Origin: Sphingobium sp. CECT 9361
GTDB lineage: Bacteria; Pseudomonadota; Alphaproteobacteria; Sphingomonadales; Sphingomonadaceae
NCBI RefSeq assembly: GCF_918741285.1
Contig: NZ_CAKKNC010000002.1
Span: 62,001-126,000, forward strand
DNA: 64,000 bases
Direction: 5' to 3'
Part shown: positions 9,053 through 17,453 of the stretch, one piece after another
How the letters are laid out: every line of letters begins with the position of its first letter
Position numbering within the stretch: position 1 is the first letter of the stretch
Position numbers and translations under genes: made by a program
The notes under the pieces: model-generated
Told to the model about the DNA's origin: nothing
Databases searched by the model: none
The model's input: only the letters and a program-made list of their open reading frames with translations

Positions 9053-10389
9053 TGGGAGTTCCTCACGTAGACGCCGTCGAGGAACACGATCTCGACATCG
9101 ATGCCGGTCGGCATCTCGACGACGGGTTGGTACTGTTCGGCGCGCTCGATCAGGTATTTGCTGACCGTGTCGGCCGCATCGGCGGCACCCTGGCCAAGCC
9201 CGCCGCCGAGAATGTCGCCGGCCGAGAGCTTGGAGCGACTGCCGTTGGGGTTGGTCGTGACGCCGGAAAAGACACTGTTGGCATTGGCCGAGAAGCCGCG
9301 CCCGAAGCCGCCGACGATCCCGGCCAGCAGGGCCTGGCTGACGAGGCTACCTTCGCGGCTGACGACGCGGCCGCGGACCCCGGACTTGCCAGCGAAGCTG
9401 ATGAAGCCTTTGACCTCGCTCACTGCGACCCTGCCGCCAGGCTGATCGCAGGTCATGCGGGCGAGCTTCACGTAGACCTTCTCACTGCTGAGATCCCCGC
9501 GTGCCGCGCCGTTGACAACGCAGCCCTGGATCCGGGTGGTCAGAACCCTTCCGTTCTGCATGACCGAACGAGCAGGGCCGGTAATCCGAAGCACCACAGG
9601 CAGCGGATCGGTCTGGCTGGCGACACCTGCCGAGGCATCGACGCCGACGATTACGCGTGCCGGAGCGTAGGAGTTGGGCGGCAGATAATCGGGCGAATCC
9701 TCGACGACGACCGGTGGCGCATCGGGCCGGCCCACACGGAGGCCATTGGTCGCTGCCTTGTCGGAGCTGAAGCTCATCAGCTTCACCTCGCCAGGCGAAG
9801 GGATCATGCCGCCCTGCGGATCGCCTGCTGCGGCGCCGGTACTGGTCTGAGGTGACCGGGCCCTTGCGTCATAGCCGCCTGCCTGCGGCCCATAAGCCGG
9901 TGGCGGTACAGCCGGTGCCGGTGATGCAGGCTGCGCGGCAAGCCGGGTCTTGAGCTCGGCGTTCTCTGCCGAGATAGCATCGATCGCAGCTTGTCCATCG
10001 ACACGCATGGCCTGGTTCTCGGCTTTGAGAGCCGCCAGCTGCGCCTCGATCTCCGTCCGCGGGACGCTCCCATCCTTCAGCGCCTTCTGCTCGCGGGTGA
10101 CCGCATCGAGCCTGTTGCCGTAGGTCGCGACGAACTCGCGCTGGGACAGGTCGCGGTTGACCAGGCCTGCCGTGTCGATCGTCTGCGCCGCATTGGGATC
10201 GCCGGTCTTGGCCTTGTCGTCGCCGCCAAGGATGAACCAGCTTCCGCCGATGAGGGCGAGTGCTCCCAGCGACCCCAGCAGCAGCTTCTGACGGCGCGCG
10301 GTGCGGGCGTTGAGCCCGGAAAGTTCGGACGATGCCGCGCTCTCGGCCTGCAAAGGGGCAGTGCTTGGCGTATGGGTTGCATCAGTCAT
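9049..10389 (-). CDS. traB: TraB, T4SS core-complex protein (VirB10-like)
   Basis: 446 aa from the ATG at 10389, overlapping the traK stop by 8 nt. A short cytoplasmic N-terminus leads to one membrane helix (LLLGSLGALALIGGSWFILG, about residues 34-53), a coiled-coil/Pro-rich periplasmic stalk (about 80-165), then a VirB10-type beta domain with VRITGPARSVMQNGRVLTTR, GCVVNGAARGDLSSEKVYVK and KGFISFAGKSGVRGRVVSRE. TraB spans inner and outer membranes and forms the core complex with TraV and TraK. The C-terminus (EMPTGIDVEIVFLDGVYVRN) is complete. Confidence 0.93.
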   Translation of the reverse strand: MTDATHTPSTAPLQAESAASSELSGLNARTARRQKLLLGSLGALALIGGSWFILGGDDKAKTGDPNAAQTIDTAGLVNRDLSQREFVATYGNRLDAVTREQKALKDGSVPRTEIEAQLAALKAENQAMRVDGQAAIDAISAENAELKTRLAAQPASPAPAVPPPAYGPQAGGYDARARSPQTSTGAAAGDPQGGMIPSPGEVKLMSFSSDKAATNGLRVGRPDAPPVVVEDSPDYLPPNSYAPARVIVGVDASAGVASQTDPLPVVLRITGPARSVMQNGRVLTTRIQGCVVNGAARGDLSSEKVYVKLARMTCDQPGGRVAVSEVKGFISFAGKSGVRGRVVSREGSLVSQALLAGIVGGFGRGFSANANSVFSGVTTNPNGSRSKLSAGDILGGGLGQGAADAADTVSKYLIERAEQYQPVVEMPTGIDVEIVFLDGVYVRNSQ

Positions 10390-11140
10390 TGCCGGTCTCC
10401 CCGCTTGCGCCGACAACAAAGGCGGTTGTGCTGGCCCCGGGCTCAAGCTTCGGATCGGCGATCGAGACGGCGAGCGTGTCGCGCGGTGCGAGATCGCGTT
10501 CGGCGAGCGTCACGCTCTTCGTTCCGCGATTGTGGATGCGGACGACCTTCCCAGTGAGGCTGGCGCCGCGATAATCAGCGATGAGCTGGACTTCGAGATC
10601 GCCGACCCGTGCGGGTATGGCAGTCGATTGGCGGACCTCGAAACCGTCGACCGTCCGGTCATTGGCCATCGCCTGGATGAGCCTGACGGCGCTGGTCTCG
10701 ATCGGGGTCTGGCTTTCCCAATCCGCCGCCCGGTTCTTCGCGATGACGGGGTTGGTGATGAAGACCTGGGTCGCCGGAATTTGCTCAACCCGGCACGCGA
10801 CCTTGTAGACGAAGCCCTTCTTGGTGGTGGTGAAGAAGCTGATCGACCGCGCCGCGTAAGTTTCCGGCACCGACACATAGATGTCGCCGCGCACCGGCTC
10901 GTTGGTCACTGCAAAGTCGTTGTAGGGCGTGCCGGTCGAGATCTTCGAGACGCTGGCGAACTGGTCGTCGACCAATGCGAAGCGGGTCAGCTCGCGCGCT
11001 GAAACGCTGCACTCGATTCCGGCGCCGTCAGCCGTTTGCTTGAACTGGTCGGCGGCATGAGCGGGGGATGCTGCGGTGAGCAGAGCGGCCGCGCTCAGAA
11101 ATAGACCCCGTGTATGGGTCCCTTTTCGGTAAGCCATCAC
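10382..11140 (-). CDS. traK: TraK, T4SS core-complex secretin-like protein
   Basis: 252 aa. A signal peptide (GLFLSAAALLTAASPAHA) is followed by a beta-rich exported domain (DGAGIECSVSARELTRFALV; VPETYAARSISFFTTTKKGF). TraK is VirB9-like and binds TraB and TraV at the outer membrane. The start is either the GTG at 11140, overlapping the traE stop (GTGA), or the adjacent ATG at 11137; the overlap pattern of the operon favours the GTG. Confidence 0.9.
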   Translation of the reverse strand: MMAYRKGTHTRGLFLSAAALLTAASPAHAADQFKQTADGAGIECSVSARELTRFALVDDQFASVSKISTGTPYNDFAVTNEPVRGDIYVSVPETYAARSISFFTTTKKGFVYKVACRVEQIPATQVFITNPVIAKNRAADWESQTPIETSAVRLIQAMANDRTVDGFEVRQSTAIPARVGDLEVQLIADYRGASLTGKVVRIHNRGTKSVTLAERDLAPRDTLAVSIADPKLEPGASTTAFVVGASGETGND

Positions 11141-11709
11141 TGGGCCTCCTTCGATTTGTCCTGCGGGGGGAGCTGGGCAAACCCGGCGAGCGCCAGGCGC
11201 AGGCCGCGGTAAGTCCAGCTGAAGCGGAAACGGCGCTCGTCGCTGGCAATCACCTGCGCGCCGACGAAGGTCTTGAGCGTGCCGGTCACATCCGATGTCA
11301 GACCCTTGGGATCGACCGTCATCGACCGGATCACGAATGCCTGGGTGACATCCGAGCCCCGCTGCTCTTCGACGATCCGGACGAGCTCGGCCTTGAGGCG
11401 GCCATAGCTTGCGGGATCTGCCAGCTTCAGGATTTCGTTCATCCAGTAATCGAGGCCTTCCGGACTGCGATTGAGAAGAACAAGGGCCGCATCGCGGGTG
11501 ACGAGCTCGAGATAATCGGCCTCGACCCCGGCACTGCTCACGGTGAGCGCTTTGGGAACAGTCGGAACCAGCACCACTTCGCGGTCGCGGGTGGCGGCAA
11601 GGCTCCCGGCGACGACCAGTGCAAGGCCAAGGCCGGCGCTGGTGAGCGCAAAGAGGTTCCGCTGGCGCAGCAGCGATTGCTGCCGTTCGTGGGATATGTC
11701 GGAATACAT
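11137..11709 (-). CDS. traE: TraE, T4SS inner-membrane protein (VirB8-like)
   Basis: 190 aa from the ATG at 11709, preceded by GAGGGG at good spacing; a TTG at 11724 overlapping the traL stop is a weaker alternative. One membrane helix (about residues 20-40, ALTSAGLGLALVVAGSLAA) follows a short cytoplasmic N-terminus. The rest is a periplasmic TraE domain (EGLDYWMNEILKLADPASYG; VIASDERRFRFSWTYRGLRL). TraE is needed for pilus assembly. Confidence 0.92.
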   Translation of the reverse strand: MYSDISHERQQSLLRQRNLFALTSAGLGLALVVAGSLAATRDREVVLVPTVPKALTVSSAGVEADYLELVTRDAALVLLNRSPEGLDYWMNEILKLADPASYGRLKAELVRIVEEQRGSDVTQAFVIRSMTVDPKGLTSDVTGTLKTFVGAQVIASDERRFRFSWTYRGLRLALAGFAQLPPQDKSKEAQ

Positions 11710-11720
11710 GGAAGTGCCCC

Positions 11721-12008
11721 TCAACCGGCGAGTAGTCGGCAGTGGGAAGGCGGCGTTGCCTTTAGGCCCAGAAATCCTGCAGGCAGATGCCAGTATGCGG
11801 CGTGGGCTACCCAGGAGCTGGCGCGTCCTGCTTTTGCCTTTCGCAATGCGAACCAGGCGCCGAAGGCGACTATAATGCCGATAAAGATATGCTGGGTGAG
11901 GATCCCCCAGGTGAAGGGGGCCAGCATTCCCGCGAACTCGTCGATGGTCCAGAAGCCGATAAGCTCCGGGTCATCGAGCCGTCGAGGAATGATGTATGGG
12001 TCTGCCAT
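11721..12008 (-). CDS. traL: TraL, T4SS inner-membrane protein (VirB3-like)
   Basis: 95 aa, typical size. The opening YIIPRRLDDPELIGFWTIDE is the diagnostic TraL motif. It is followed by hydrophobic segments (EFAGMLAPFTWGILTQHIFI; GIIVAFGAWFAL). TraL sits in the inner membrane and is required for pilus formation. It lies between pilin traA and traE, the canonical F order. Confidence 0.93.
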   Translation of the reverse strand: MADPYIIPRRLDDPELIGFWTIDEFAGMLAPFTWGILTQHIFIGIIVAFGAWFALRKAKAGRASSWVAHAAYWHLPAGFLGLKATPPSHCRLLAG

Positions 12009-12034
12009 GGCGACGCCGCCTTCCCTTGCCGCGC

Positions 12035-12364
12035 TCAGATGACCGCAGTCACAACCGAGGTGACGATCGGAACACCCGTGCCGACACCGATGCCGACACC
12101 CACCGGAACGGCGACCTGGCCGAGCGAAAAACGCCCGGATGCCAGACCGATCAGGCCGCCAGCGAGGCTGAGAACCGTGATGATCTTGCCGCCCGAGCCT
12201 TCCAGAAAGTCCGTGAACTTCGTGAGGGCAGGGGTGAAGGTCGTGTCAGCGCCGGCATAGGCGGCGCTCGCCGCAAGCGCCGCGATTGCGACCGCGATGG
12301 CAATGTTGAGGGTCTTGCCGAGACCCTTGACGCTGGCGCGCCGGGGGAGGGTGAGAGACTGCAT
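12035..12364 (-). CDS. traA: TraA, conjugative pilin precursor
   Basis: 109 aa, first gene of the operon. A long basic leader and hydrophobic segment (TLNIAIAVAIAALAASAAYA) end in an Ala-X-Ala type cleavage site. The mature part, of about 70 aa, has two hydrophobic helices (GGKIITVLSLAGGLIGLASG; VAVPVGVGIGVGTGVPIVTS). This is the organisation of F-type prepilins; the TraF peptidase at 3444-3968 is the likely processing enzyme. Confidence 0.9.
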   Translation of the reverse strand: MQSLTLPRRASVKGLGKTLNIAIAVAIAALAASAAYAGADTTFTPALTKFTDFLEGSGGKIITVLSLAGGLIGLASGRFSLGQVAVPVGVGIGVGTGVPIVTSVVTAVI

Positions 12365-12714
12365 GTGAAGCTCCGGTTGGAGGGGTGGTCACAGCGTTCT
12401 TGCGTTCGCTGTGTGTTCCACATGCATCTAGGAAATGTTCGTAGGAAAGTGTTCAGCGGCAATACCGTCTGGAGGTGGAAGGATGCGGACGCATCTTTTC
12501 CCGCTCAACGCATAAAATCGACGATAAGGACGTAAAGTCAGTCTTTTTGTGTCGGTGAACGCCGTCTCGGCAGCCGGGATTTGGCGACGACTCGGATAGA
12601 GGAACTGATTCGCCTCTAAACGCGATGTTCCATGTATGTTCTTTTCATTTTCCTACATGGGATGCTTCGCGATATGCCTGCGAATCGCATTAGTGCAGAC
12701 GCAAGGAGACAGCC
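12365..12714 (-). promoter_or_regulatory. Control region between traA and a divergent HTH gene
   Basis: This 350-bp gene-free stretch must hold the leftward tra promoter and the rightward promoter of the HTH gene at 12715. Visible signals are: a near-perfect tandem repeat (TAGGAAATGTTC at 12429-12440 and TAGGAAAGTGTTC at 12442-12454) just upstream of traA; an imperfect dyad TTCC-N11-GGAA overlapping its left side (about 12415-12434); and an inverted repeat CCATGTA (12630-12636) / TACATGG (12654-12660) upstream of the HTH gene. I could not assign -10/-35 boxes with confidence. Operator roles are inferred from position. Confidence 0.5.
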
Positions 12715-13176
12715 ATGCACCATCCAACCACCGTTGCCAGACCGGCTAATCAAAGTCTGGCTCGCGTGCTCGCCCATGCGATCGATGCCGGCGGCAAACC
12801 CCGCCACAGGATTGCCAGTGAATGCGGGATGCACCGCGAGACCCTGCTTCGCGTAGCGCGTGGCGAGCGGCCTATCGGGCTCGACGAAGCGGCACTAGTG
12901 CTCGCCGCCTGTGGAGCGCACCCCCGCGCGACCATTATCCTTGCTCTTGCCGGGCAAGAAGAGCTCGCTTGCGAGTGGATGCATGGCGAGATGGGCGAAT
13001 TTCTCGAAGAGTTCTTCACCAGCCTCCCAGTCCATCTTCAGCGGACCCTGGGGCGGCGGATTGAGGATCTGCGGCCTCGGTGGGCCAACGGCACCTCACA
13101 GCTCGTGGCACGAATGCTTGCCAAGCACATCGATGATTTCGTGGGCCGAGACATCACGATGTCACTGTCGCGGTAG
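12715..13176 (+). CDS. Small helix-turn-helix protein, likely regulator of the transfer region
   Basis: 153 aa with a strong AAGGAG ribosome site. Residues 20-75 look like an XRE-type helix-turn-helix (HRIASECGMHRETLLRVARG, then ERPIGLDEAALVLAACG), and the C-terminal half is helical and acidic. It diverges from traA across a control region with repeats and an inverted repeat, so it is a good candidate for tra or self regulation. That role is inferred from position and the HTH-like segment. Confidence 0.7.
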   Translation: MHHPTTVARPANQSLARVLAHAIDAGGKPRHRIASECGMHRETLLRVARGERPIGLDEAALVLAACGAHPRATIILALAGQEELACEWMHGEMGEFLEEFFTSLPVHLQRTLGRRIEDLRPRWANGTSQLVARMLAKHIDDFVGRDITMSLSR

Positions 13177-13209
13177 CCTGAGAGTTCGGAGGGGACCGAA
13201 CCCAAGCAA

Positions 13210-13461
13210 ATGAGATCAACAATGCCGCATGCAACACAAGATGAAATGCACATGCCGCAACCGCCCGAAGCAGCGCCGCCGGCGAGGCTTTTGCGCCTGC
13301 CGGAAGTGATCGCCCGCGTCGGACTGCGCCGCTCCGCCATCTATCAGCGTATGAGCGAGGGGCGGTTCCCGAGATCGCGATCGCTGGGGCCGAAATGCGC
13401 AGTTTGGGTTGAAGCCGAGATCGATGAATGGATCCGCGCCGTCTCCCAAATTCCAAGCTGA
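13210..13461 (+). CDS. AlpA-type DNA-binding protein
   Basis: 83 aa. After a variable N-terminus, LLRLPEVIARVGLRRSAIYQ with following RMSEGRFPRS and VEAEIDEWI match the AlpA/MerR-like winged helix common in phage and integrative-element regulators and excisionase activators. ATGs at 13210, 13222 and 13243 are all possible; a GGAGGGG sits upstream but far from the first. Presence near a transfer region suggests control of excision or element genes. Confidence 0.75.
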   Translation: MRSTMPHATQDEMHMPQPPEAAPPARLLRLPEVIARVGLRRSAIYQRMSEGRFPRSRSLGPKCAVWVEAEIDEWIRAVSQIPS

Positions 13462-13509
13462 TGTCGCTGTGATCTATTCGGTTAGGATTTCCAGCGCTAA
13501 GCTGTGCCA

Positions 13510-14202
13510 ATGGTTTACCGTTACGCCCTTGGCAATTCTCTCCATCCCGAAGCCTTGAAAGAGAAGCAGCGCTCGCTGCGCGAAGGCTTTCAGACCCCCT
13601 TGGCACTGCGCGTTCATCGCGCGCTATCCTGGCTTCGGCGTGCGGAAGCTGAGGATCAGGACCATGACGTCCGCTTCATTCTTCTCTGGATCGGGTTCAA
13701 CGCGGCCTATGCCGGTGATGTTGAGGCTTCAGCCAGTAGCTCTGCACCGGAAGGCGAACGCGGACTGTTCCAGGCCTTCTTCTCGACCTTGGTAAAGTTC
13801 GACGCGCGCCACCGGGTCTACGATGCTGTTTGGCAGCGGTTCAGTCAGGAAATACGGCTGTTGCTGGACAATCGCTATGTCTATCACCCGTTCTGGCAGC
13901 ACCAGAATGGGGCCGCTGGCCATGCGGATTGGGAGCAGAAGCTTGAACGCAGCCGAACCGCGATCAAGCATGCCTTGCGCGATCATGACACCGCTCGGAT
14001 CCTCTCGATCTTGTTCGATCGGCTCTATGTCCTGAGGAACCAATTGGTACATGGCGGCGCAACCTGGAACAGCGATGTCAATCGCGATCAAGTGAGGGAT
14101 GGTGCCTCAATTCTGGGTTGCCTGCTGCCAATCTTCATCGATCTGATGATGGATAACCCGGAACACAGGTGGCCGATGCCGAACTATCCTCTGGTCGACT
14201 GA
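13510..14202 (+). CDS. HEPN-like protein
   Basis: 230 aa from the ATG at 13510 (a GTG at 13504 is in frame). It is mostly helical, with an N-terminal motif FILLWIGFNAAYAG and a C-terminal LRNQLVHGG. The latter fits the R-x4-H motif of HEPN domains, many of which are RNases in toxin-antitoxin and phage-defence systems, though others are only structural. No nucleotidyltransferase partner is adjacent; the AAA gene is convergent 22 bp away. HEPN membership is inferred from the motif. Confidence 0.6.
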   Translation: MVYRYALGNSLHPEALKEKQRSLREGFQTPLALRVHRALSWLRRAEAEDQDHDVRFILLWIGFNAAYAGDVEASASSSAPEGERGLFQAFFSTLVKFDARHRVYDAVWQRFSQEIRLLLDNRYVYHPFWQHQNGAAGHADWEQKLERSRTAIKHALRDHDTARILSILFDRLYVLRNQLVHGGATWNSDVNRDQVRDGASILGCLLPIFIDLMMDNPEHRWPMPNYPLVD

Positions 14203-14223
14203 CGCAGGTCGATTCTCTCGGTT

Positions 14224-16299
14224 TCATGCTGCTTCGTCCAACCGCTCTGCTCGTCGGGGTGGTGCAGTGTCCGAGTGGATGTGAAACCCCATCGTGCCCC
14301 TTGCGTGGTCGCCGCGTGCGTCAATCTCGTCACGCAGCCAGCGCACCAGGACAGCAGGATCTCGTTCCGCCAACAGATTTGCGCGGTGCGCAACAACGGC
14401 AAAGTCGCCCGGGGTTTGGCCATGGTGGATGGGCCACTCCAAAGGCCAGTCGATTCCGAATTTGGCTTTGAAAAGCTGGCTGGCCTGAGCGGGTGTCATG
14501 GCATTGAACGTGGCACGGATCGTGAAGCGGCGCTGTGTCGCCGGATCAAGGTTATCGGCCAGATTGGTCGTCGCGACGAAGGGAGTGCGGAGGTGTTCGA
14601 GCTGCACCAGCATCTCGTTGACCTGGCTGACCTCCCAACTCCTCTGACCCGCCTCGCGGCGATACAGGAAGCTGTCGACCTCGTCGATCAACAGCAGTGC
14701 GCCGCGCTCTGCAGCCCTGGCGAAGGCTTCGGCGATGTTCTGTTCGGTCTCACCTACATAGGGGCTCATGAGGTCCGAGCACCGCCGCTCTTCGATCTCC
14801 AATCCCATGACCTGGGCGAGATGCCTTGCAAAAGCGGATTTGCCAGTACCTGAAGGCCCAGACAGCAGCAGGCTCCAACCGCGGTCTGGGGTGGCGGCAA
14901 GGCGCTCAGCAAGGCGAGACAAATCTGTGTCCGCACGCGACAGATTGGGGTCGTAGACTGAGCAGACGGACGCTTCCGGTGTGCAGGACTGTCCCAGAAC
15001 GCGCATGACGCTATGGATCGCAGTCTTCGCGACATCTGCCCCGCCATTGGCAAGATGGGCAGCCTTCATACCTGCAGCCACCACGGCAGGGGGCGCTTTC
15101 AGGCAAGCAATATCACGCAGTTCAGCATCGCTGAGGTCAACCGATGCGGTTTCAGCGGACCTTTGGGCTACTCGCTCTCGCACAGCCAGGCGCGGGCGAT
15201 CGAAGCCGATCGCAAGGGTCATGCGTCGCAGGACGGCGGGGTCCAATCGCGAACGCTGGTTGACGATCCAGAGCGTGGGAACCTGCGGTGCTTCGACGAG
15301 ACGGTTAATCCATTGCTTGGAACTGCCTTTGCGCTCGCTCATCATCAGGACATCGTCGGCTTCATCGACGACGATGACCCTGTCGCGGTGATGACGGCAC
15401 ATCGCCCGCAAGATCATCAGATGATCGAGGCGCTCAGAACGATCGGGCTCGTTGCCGAAATCGTCGCTCAAACCGGCGAAGATCGCGCCGCTTCCGGCCT
15501 CTGTGGCAAGGGTGCGCGCAAACTCGGTTTTGCCGGTGCCCGGCTCCCCGAACAGCAAGATGCTGACAGGCTCTTTGCTCGTGAGGACTTTGAGAGCGAT
15601 ACTCCGCAATGGATCGAGGTGCTCGAAGTCATGCCAGAGCAATCCCCCTCGCTCCGGTTCGGGCATGAGCCAGCGCAGCATCTCGTCTCGGCTTTCCGCG
15701 TGGACCCGAATGAGGCGCCTGAGCAGGGGGCTCAGGCTGTATTCTCCGTCGCGGTCGTCATGCAGCAAGCGCGAGGAAAACAGCGGTGCACCGGGCATCA
15801 GTTTTCGGTCGACGGTGTTGCCGGCGAGACCGGAGAGTTGGGCGACAGCACTCGGGGTGAGGTTGCTGCATGAGATGGGTGCCCGGCGCACGAGCTCTCG
15901 CCAGCAGTCAAATTTTCCCCAGCGGGCAAAGATGCTGAGGATGGTGACCTCAGCGGAATCGAGGCCGAACAGCTCGCCGACCCATGCAAACACGCTGTCC
16001 AACTGGGTTGGCACGGCGCGCTTCGCTGCCAATTGCCGAGCGACAGCCCGCATTTCCGCCACTGAAGGCTTTTCCCGATTGGTGAGCTTATGTAACGCAG
16101 CAACAGGCACCTCGCGGTCAATCAAGTCGATCAGATCCTCGCCGCACCGCTTGACCTGATTGACACTCAACGCCTGCAAAACCCGCGCAGCAGCGTGAGC
16201 GAAATGCGTTGCTTCACCCTGCTCGCTCTGGCTGAATTCCGCCTGTGCTGCCCTTTGACGTGCCATCTTGCGCGCAATCTCCCTGAGTTCTGGTTCCAT
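14224..16299 (-). CDS. Two-domain AAA ATPase
   Basis: 691 aa. A helical N-terminal region (about 1-230) precedes two AAA modules. Module 1 has Walker A at about 246-258 (LLFGEPGTGKTEFARTL) and Walker B VIVVDEADDVLM. Module 2 has Walker A at about 478-490 (LLLSGPSGTGKSAFARHLAQ), Walker B LLLIDEVDSFLYRR and sensor region PFVATTNLADNLD. The second module resembles classical AAA unfoldases with pore-loop-like MSPYVGETEQNI. Such proteins occur next to WYL regulators and helicase/nuclease genes in accessory islands. It diverges from the WYL gene (105-bp gap) and converges on the HEPN gene. Substrate unknown. Confidence 0.85.
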   Translation of the reverse strand: MEPELREIARKMARQRAAQAEFSQSEQGEATHFAHAAARVLQALSVNQVKRCGEDLIDLIDREVPVAALHKLTNREKPSVAEMRAVARQLAAKRAVPTQLDSVFAWVGELFGLDSAEVTILSIFARWGKFDCWRELVRRAPISCSNLTPSAVAQLSGLAGNTVDRKLMPGAPLFSSRLLHDDRDGEYSLSPLLRRLIRVHAESRDEMLRWLMPEPERGGLLWHDFEHLDPLRSIALKVLTSKEPVSILLFGEPGTGKTEFARTLATEAGSGAIFAGLSDDFGNEPDRSERLDHLMILRAMCRHHRDRVIVVDEADDVLMMSERKGSSKQWINRLVEAPQVPTLWIVNQRSRLDPAVLRRMTLAIGFDRPRLAVRERVAQRSAETASVDLSDAELRDIACLKAPPAVVAAGMKAAHLANGGADVAKTAIHSVMRVLGQSCTPEASVCSVYDPNLSRADTDLSRLAERLAATPDRGWSLLLSGPSGTGKSAFARHLAQVMGLEIEERRCSDLMSPYVGETEQNIAEAFARAAERGALLLIDEVDSFLYRREAGQRSWEVSQVNEMLVQLEHLRTPFVATTNLADNLDPATQRRFTIRATFNAMTPAQASQLFKAKFGIDWPLEWPIHHGQTPGDFAVVAHRANLLAERDPAVLVRWLRDEIDARGDHARGTMGFHIHSDTAPPRRAERLDEAA

Positions 16300-16403
16300 G
16301 TGGAGATTTCAAACACAGAGGTGCGACAAATATGGTCGTATAACTTGGGGGTTGTGCGTGATGCGCCTTGCGCTTGCAGGACAGACAGTTAGCAGTGGCT
16401 GTA
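16300..16403. promoter_or_regulatory. Divergent promoter region, AAA ATPase / WYL regulator
   Basis: A 104-bp gap between two divergent starts (AAA at 16299, WYL at 16404). It has an AT-rich patch around 16326-16345 in an otherwise GC-rich region. A WYL protein commonly binds such a gap to control its neighbours; no clear dyad was found by eye. Confidence 0.4.
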
Positions 16404-17396
16404 ATGACAAAGCGCCTCAGTAACCTCGATCGTACACTCAAACTCGTGCATGCGTTGACGCAAAGCATCGAAGGCTTGTCGCTTGATGAGATGGCTGCAT
16501 TGCTTGGGGTGAACCGCCGAACTGTTGAGCGACTTCGCAACGTCATACTCATTCATTTCGACCTCGACGAAACCATCGATGGGCGCATCAAACGATTCAG
16601 GATCAAGGATAGCCCGGGCCGGGCCTATGCTAGGCCAAACGCTGCCGAAGTCGCCGCGCTCCAGGCAGTGGTCGAAGCCGGGCGGATTGAGGGCACAGCC
16701 AACACCGAAGCGCTTGAGAAGCTGCTCTCAAAGATCAAGATCGCCTTTGACAGCGCTGAGCGGCGCCGGCTGGACAATGACCTCGATCTGCTCACCCGGT
16801 TGCAGCGATCCCGCGTTGCAGCAGGGCCAGCCGTCATCGCTTCGCCCGAGGATCTGACAACGATTCAGTCAGCGATCCTTGCCGCCCATTGTGTGGATTT
16901 CGATTATCAGCCCGATTGGGCTGCTACGCCAGCATGGCGGCGGGTCGTCCCATACGGCCTGATCCATGGCCCCATCACCTATCTGCTTGGCAAAATGCCT
17001 GACCGGGATGATCCCCCATTCACCTTTCGGCTCGATCGCATGAGCAACGTTCGACACAGCGGGATCGTCGGCTGCCCACCGGATGATTGGGATCTCGACG
17101 CCTGGATGTCCCGCAGCTTCGGCATCTGGCAAGAGGAAGATCACGATATTGTGCTGCGGGTCCGCCCGCATGCGGTCGAGCGAGCGCGGGCATGGCGGTT
17201 CCACCCGCATCAGCAATTCGAAGATGATGGCGAGGAGCTGCTGGTGCGATTTCGGTCCGGAGGGCTCTTTGAGCTCGCCAATCACCTGTTCGGATGGGCG
17301 GGTGACTTGGTGATCGAAGGGCCAGCGGCATTGCAGGACACGATGGAGCAGCGGCTCGCGGCGGCTCAGGAAATGTTGCGACCGAAATTGTCGTAG
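16404..17396 (+). CDS. WYL-domain transcriptional regulator
   Basis: 330 aa from the ATG at 16404; a frame open from 16368 adds 12 uncharacteristic residues. An N-terminal winged HTH (LSLDEMAALLGVNRRTVERL) precedes the WYL region (ILAAHCVDFDYQPDWAATPA; RRVVPYGLIHGPITYLLGK; FRLDRMSNV), and a C-terminal WCX-like part follows (ELLVRFRSGGLFELANHLFG). WYL regulators sense nucleotides or nucleic acids and often control defence loci. It heads the run WYL-AddB-AddA-helicase and probably controls it. Confidence 0.85.
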   Translation: MTKRLSNLDRTLKLVHALTQSIEGLSLDEMAALLGVNRRTVERLRNVILIHFDLDETIDGRIKRFRIKDSPGRAYARPNAAEVAALQAVVEAGRIEGTANTEALEKLLSKIKIAFDSAERRRLDNDLDLLTRLQRSRVAAGPAVIASPEDLTTIQSAILAAHCVDFDYQPDWAATPAWRRVVPYGLIHGPITYLLGKMPDRDDPPFTFRLDRMSNVRHSGIVGCPPDDWDLDAWMSRSFGIWQEEDHDIVLRVRPHAVERARAWRFHPHQQFEDDGEELLVRFRSGGLFELANHLFGWAGDLVIEGPAALQDTMEQRLAAAQEMLRPKLS

Positions 17397-17453
17397 CTGA
17401 TGGGCAGAGAACGTGTTGGGCGCGGTGTGACAGTCGTCGGGGGATTAATTTGA

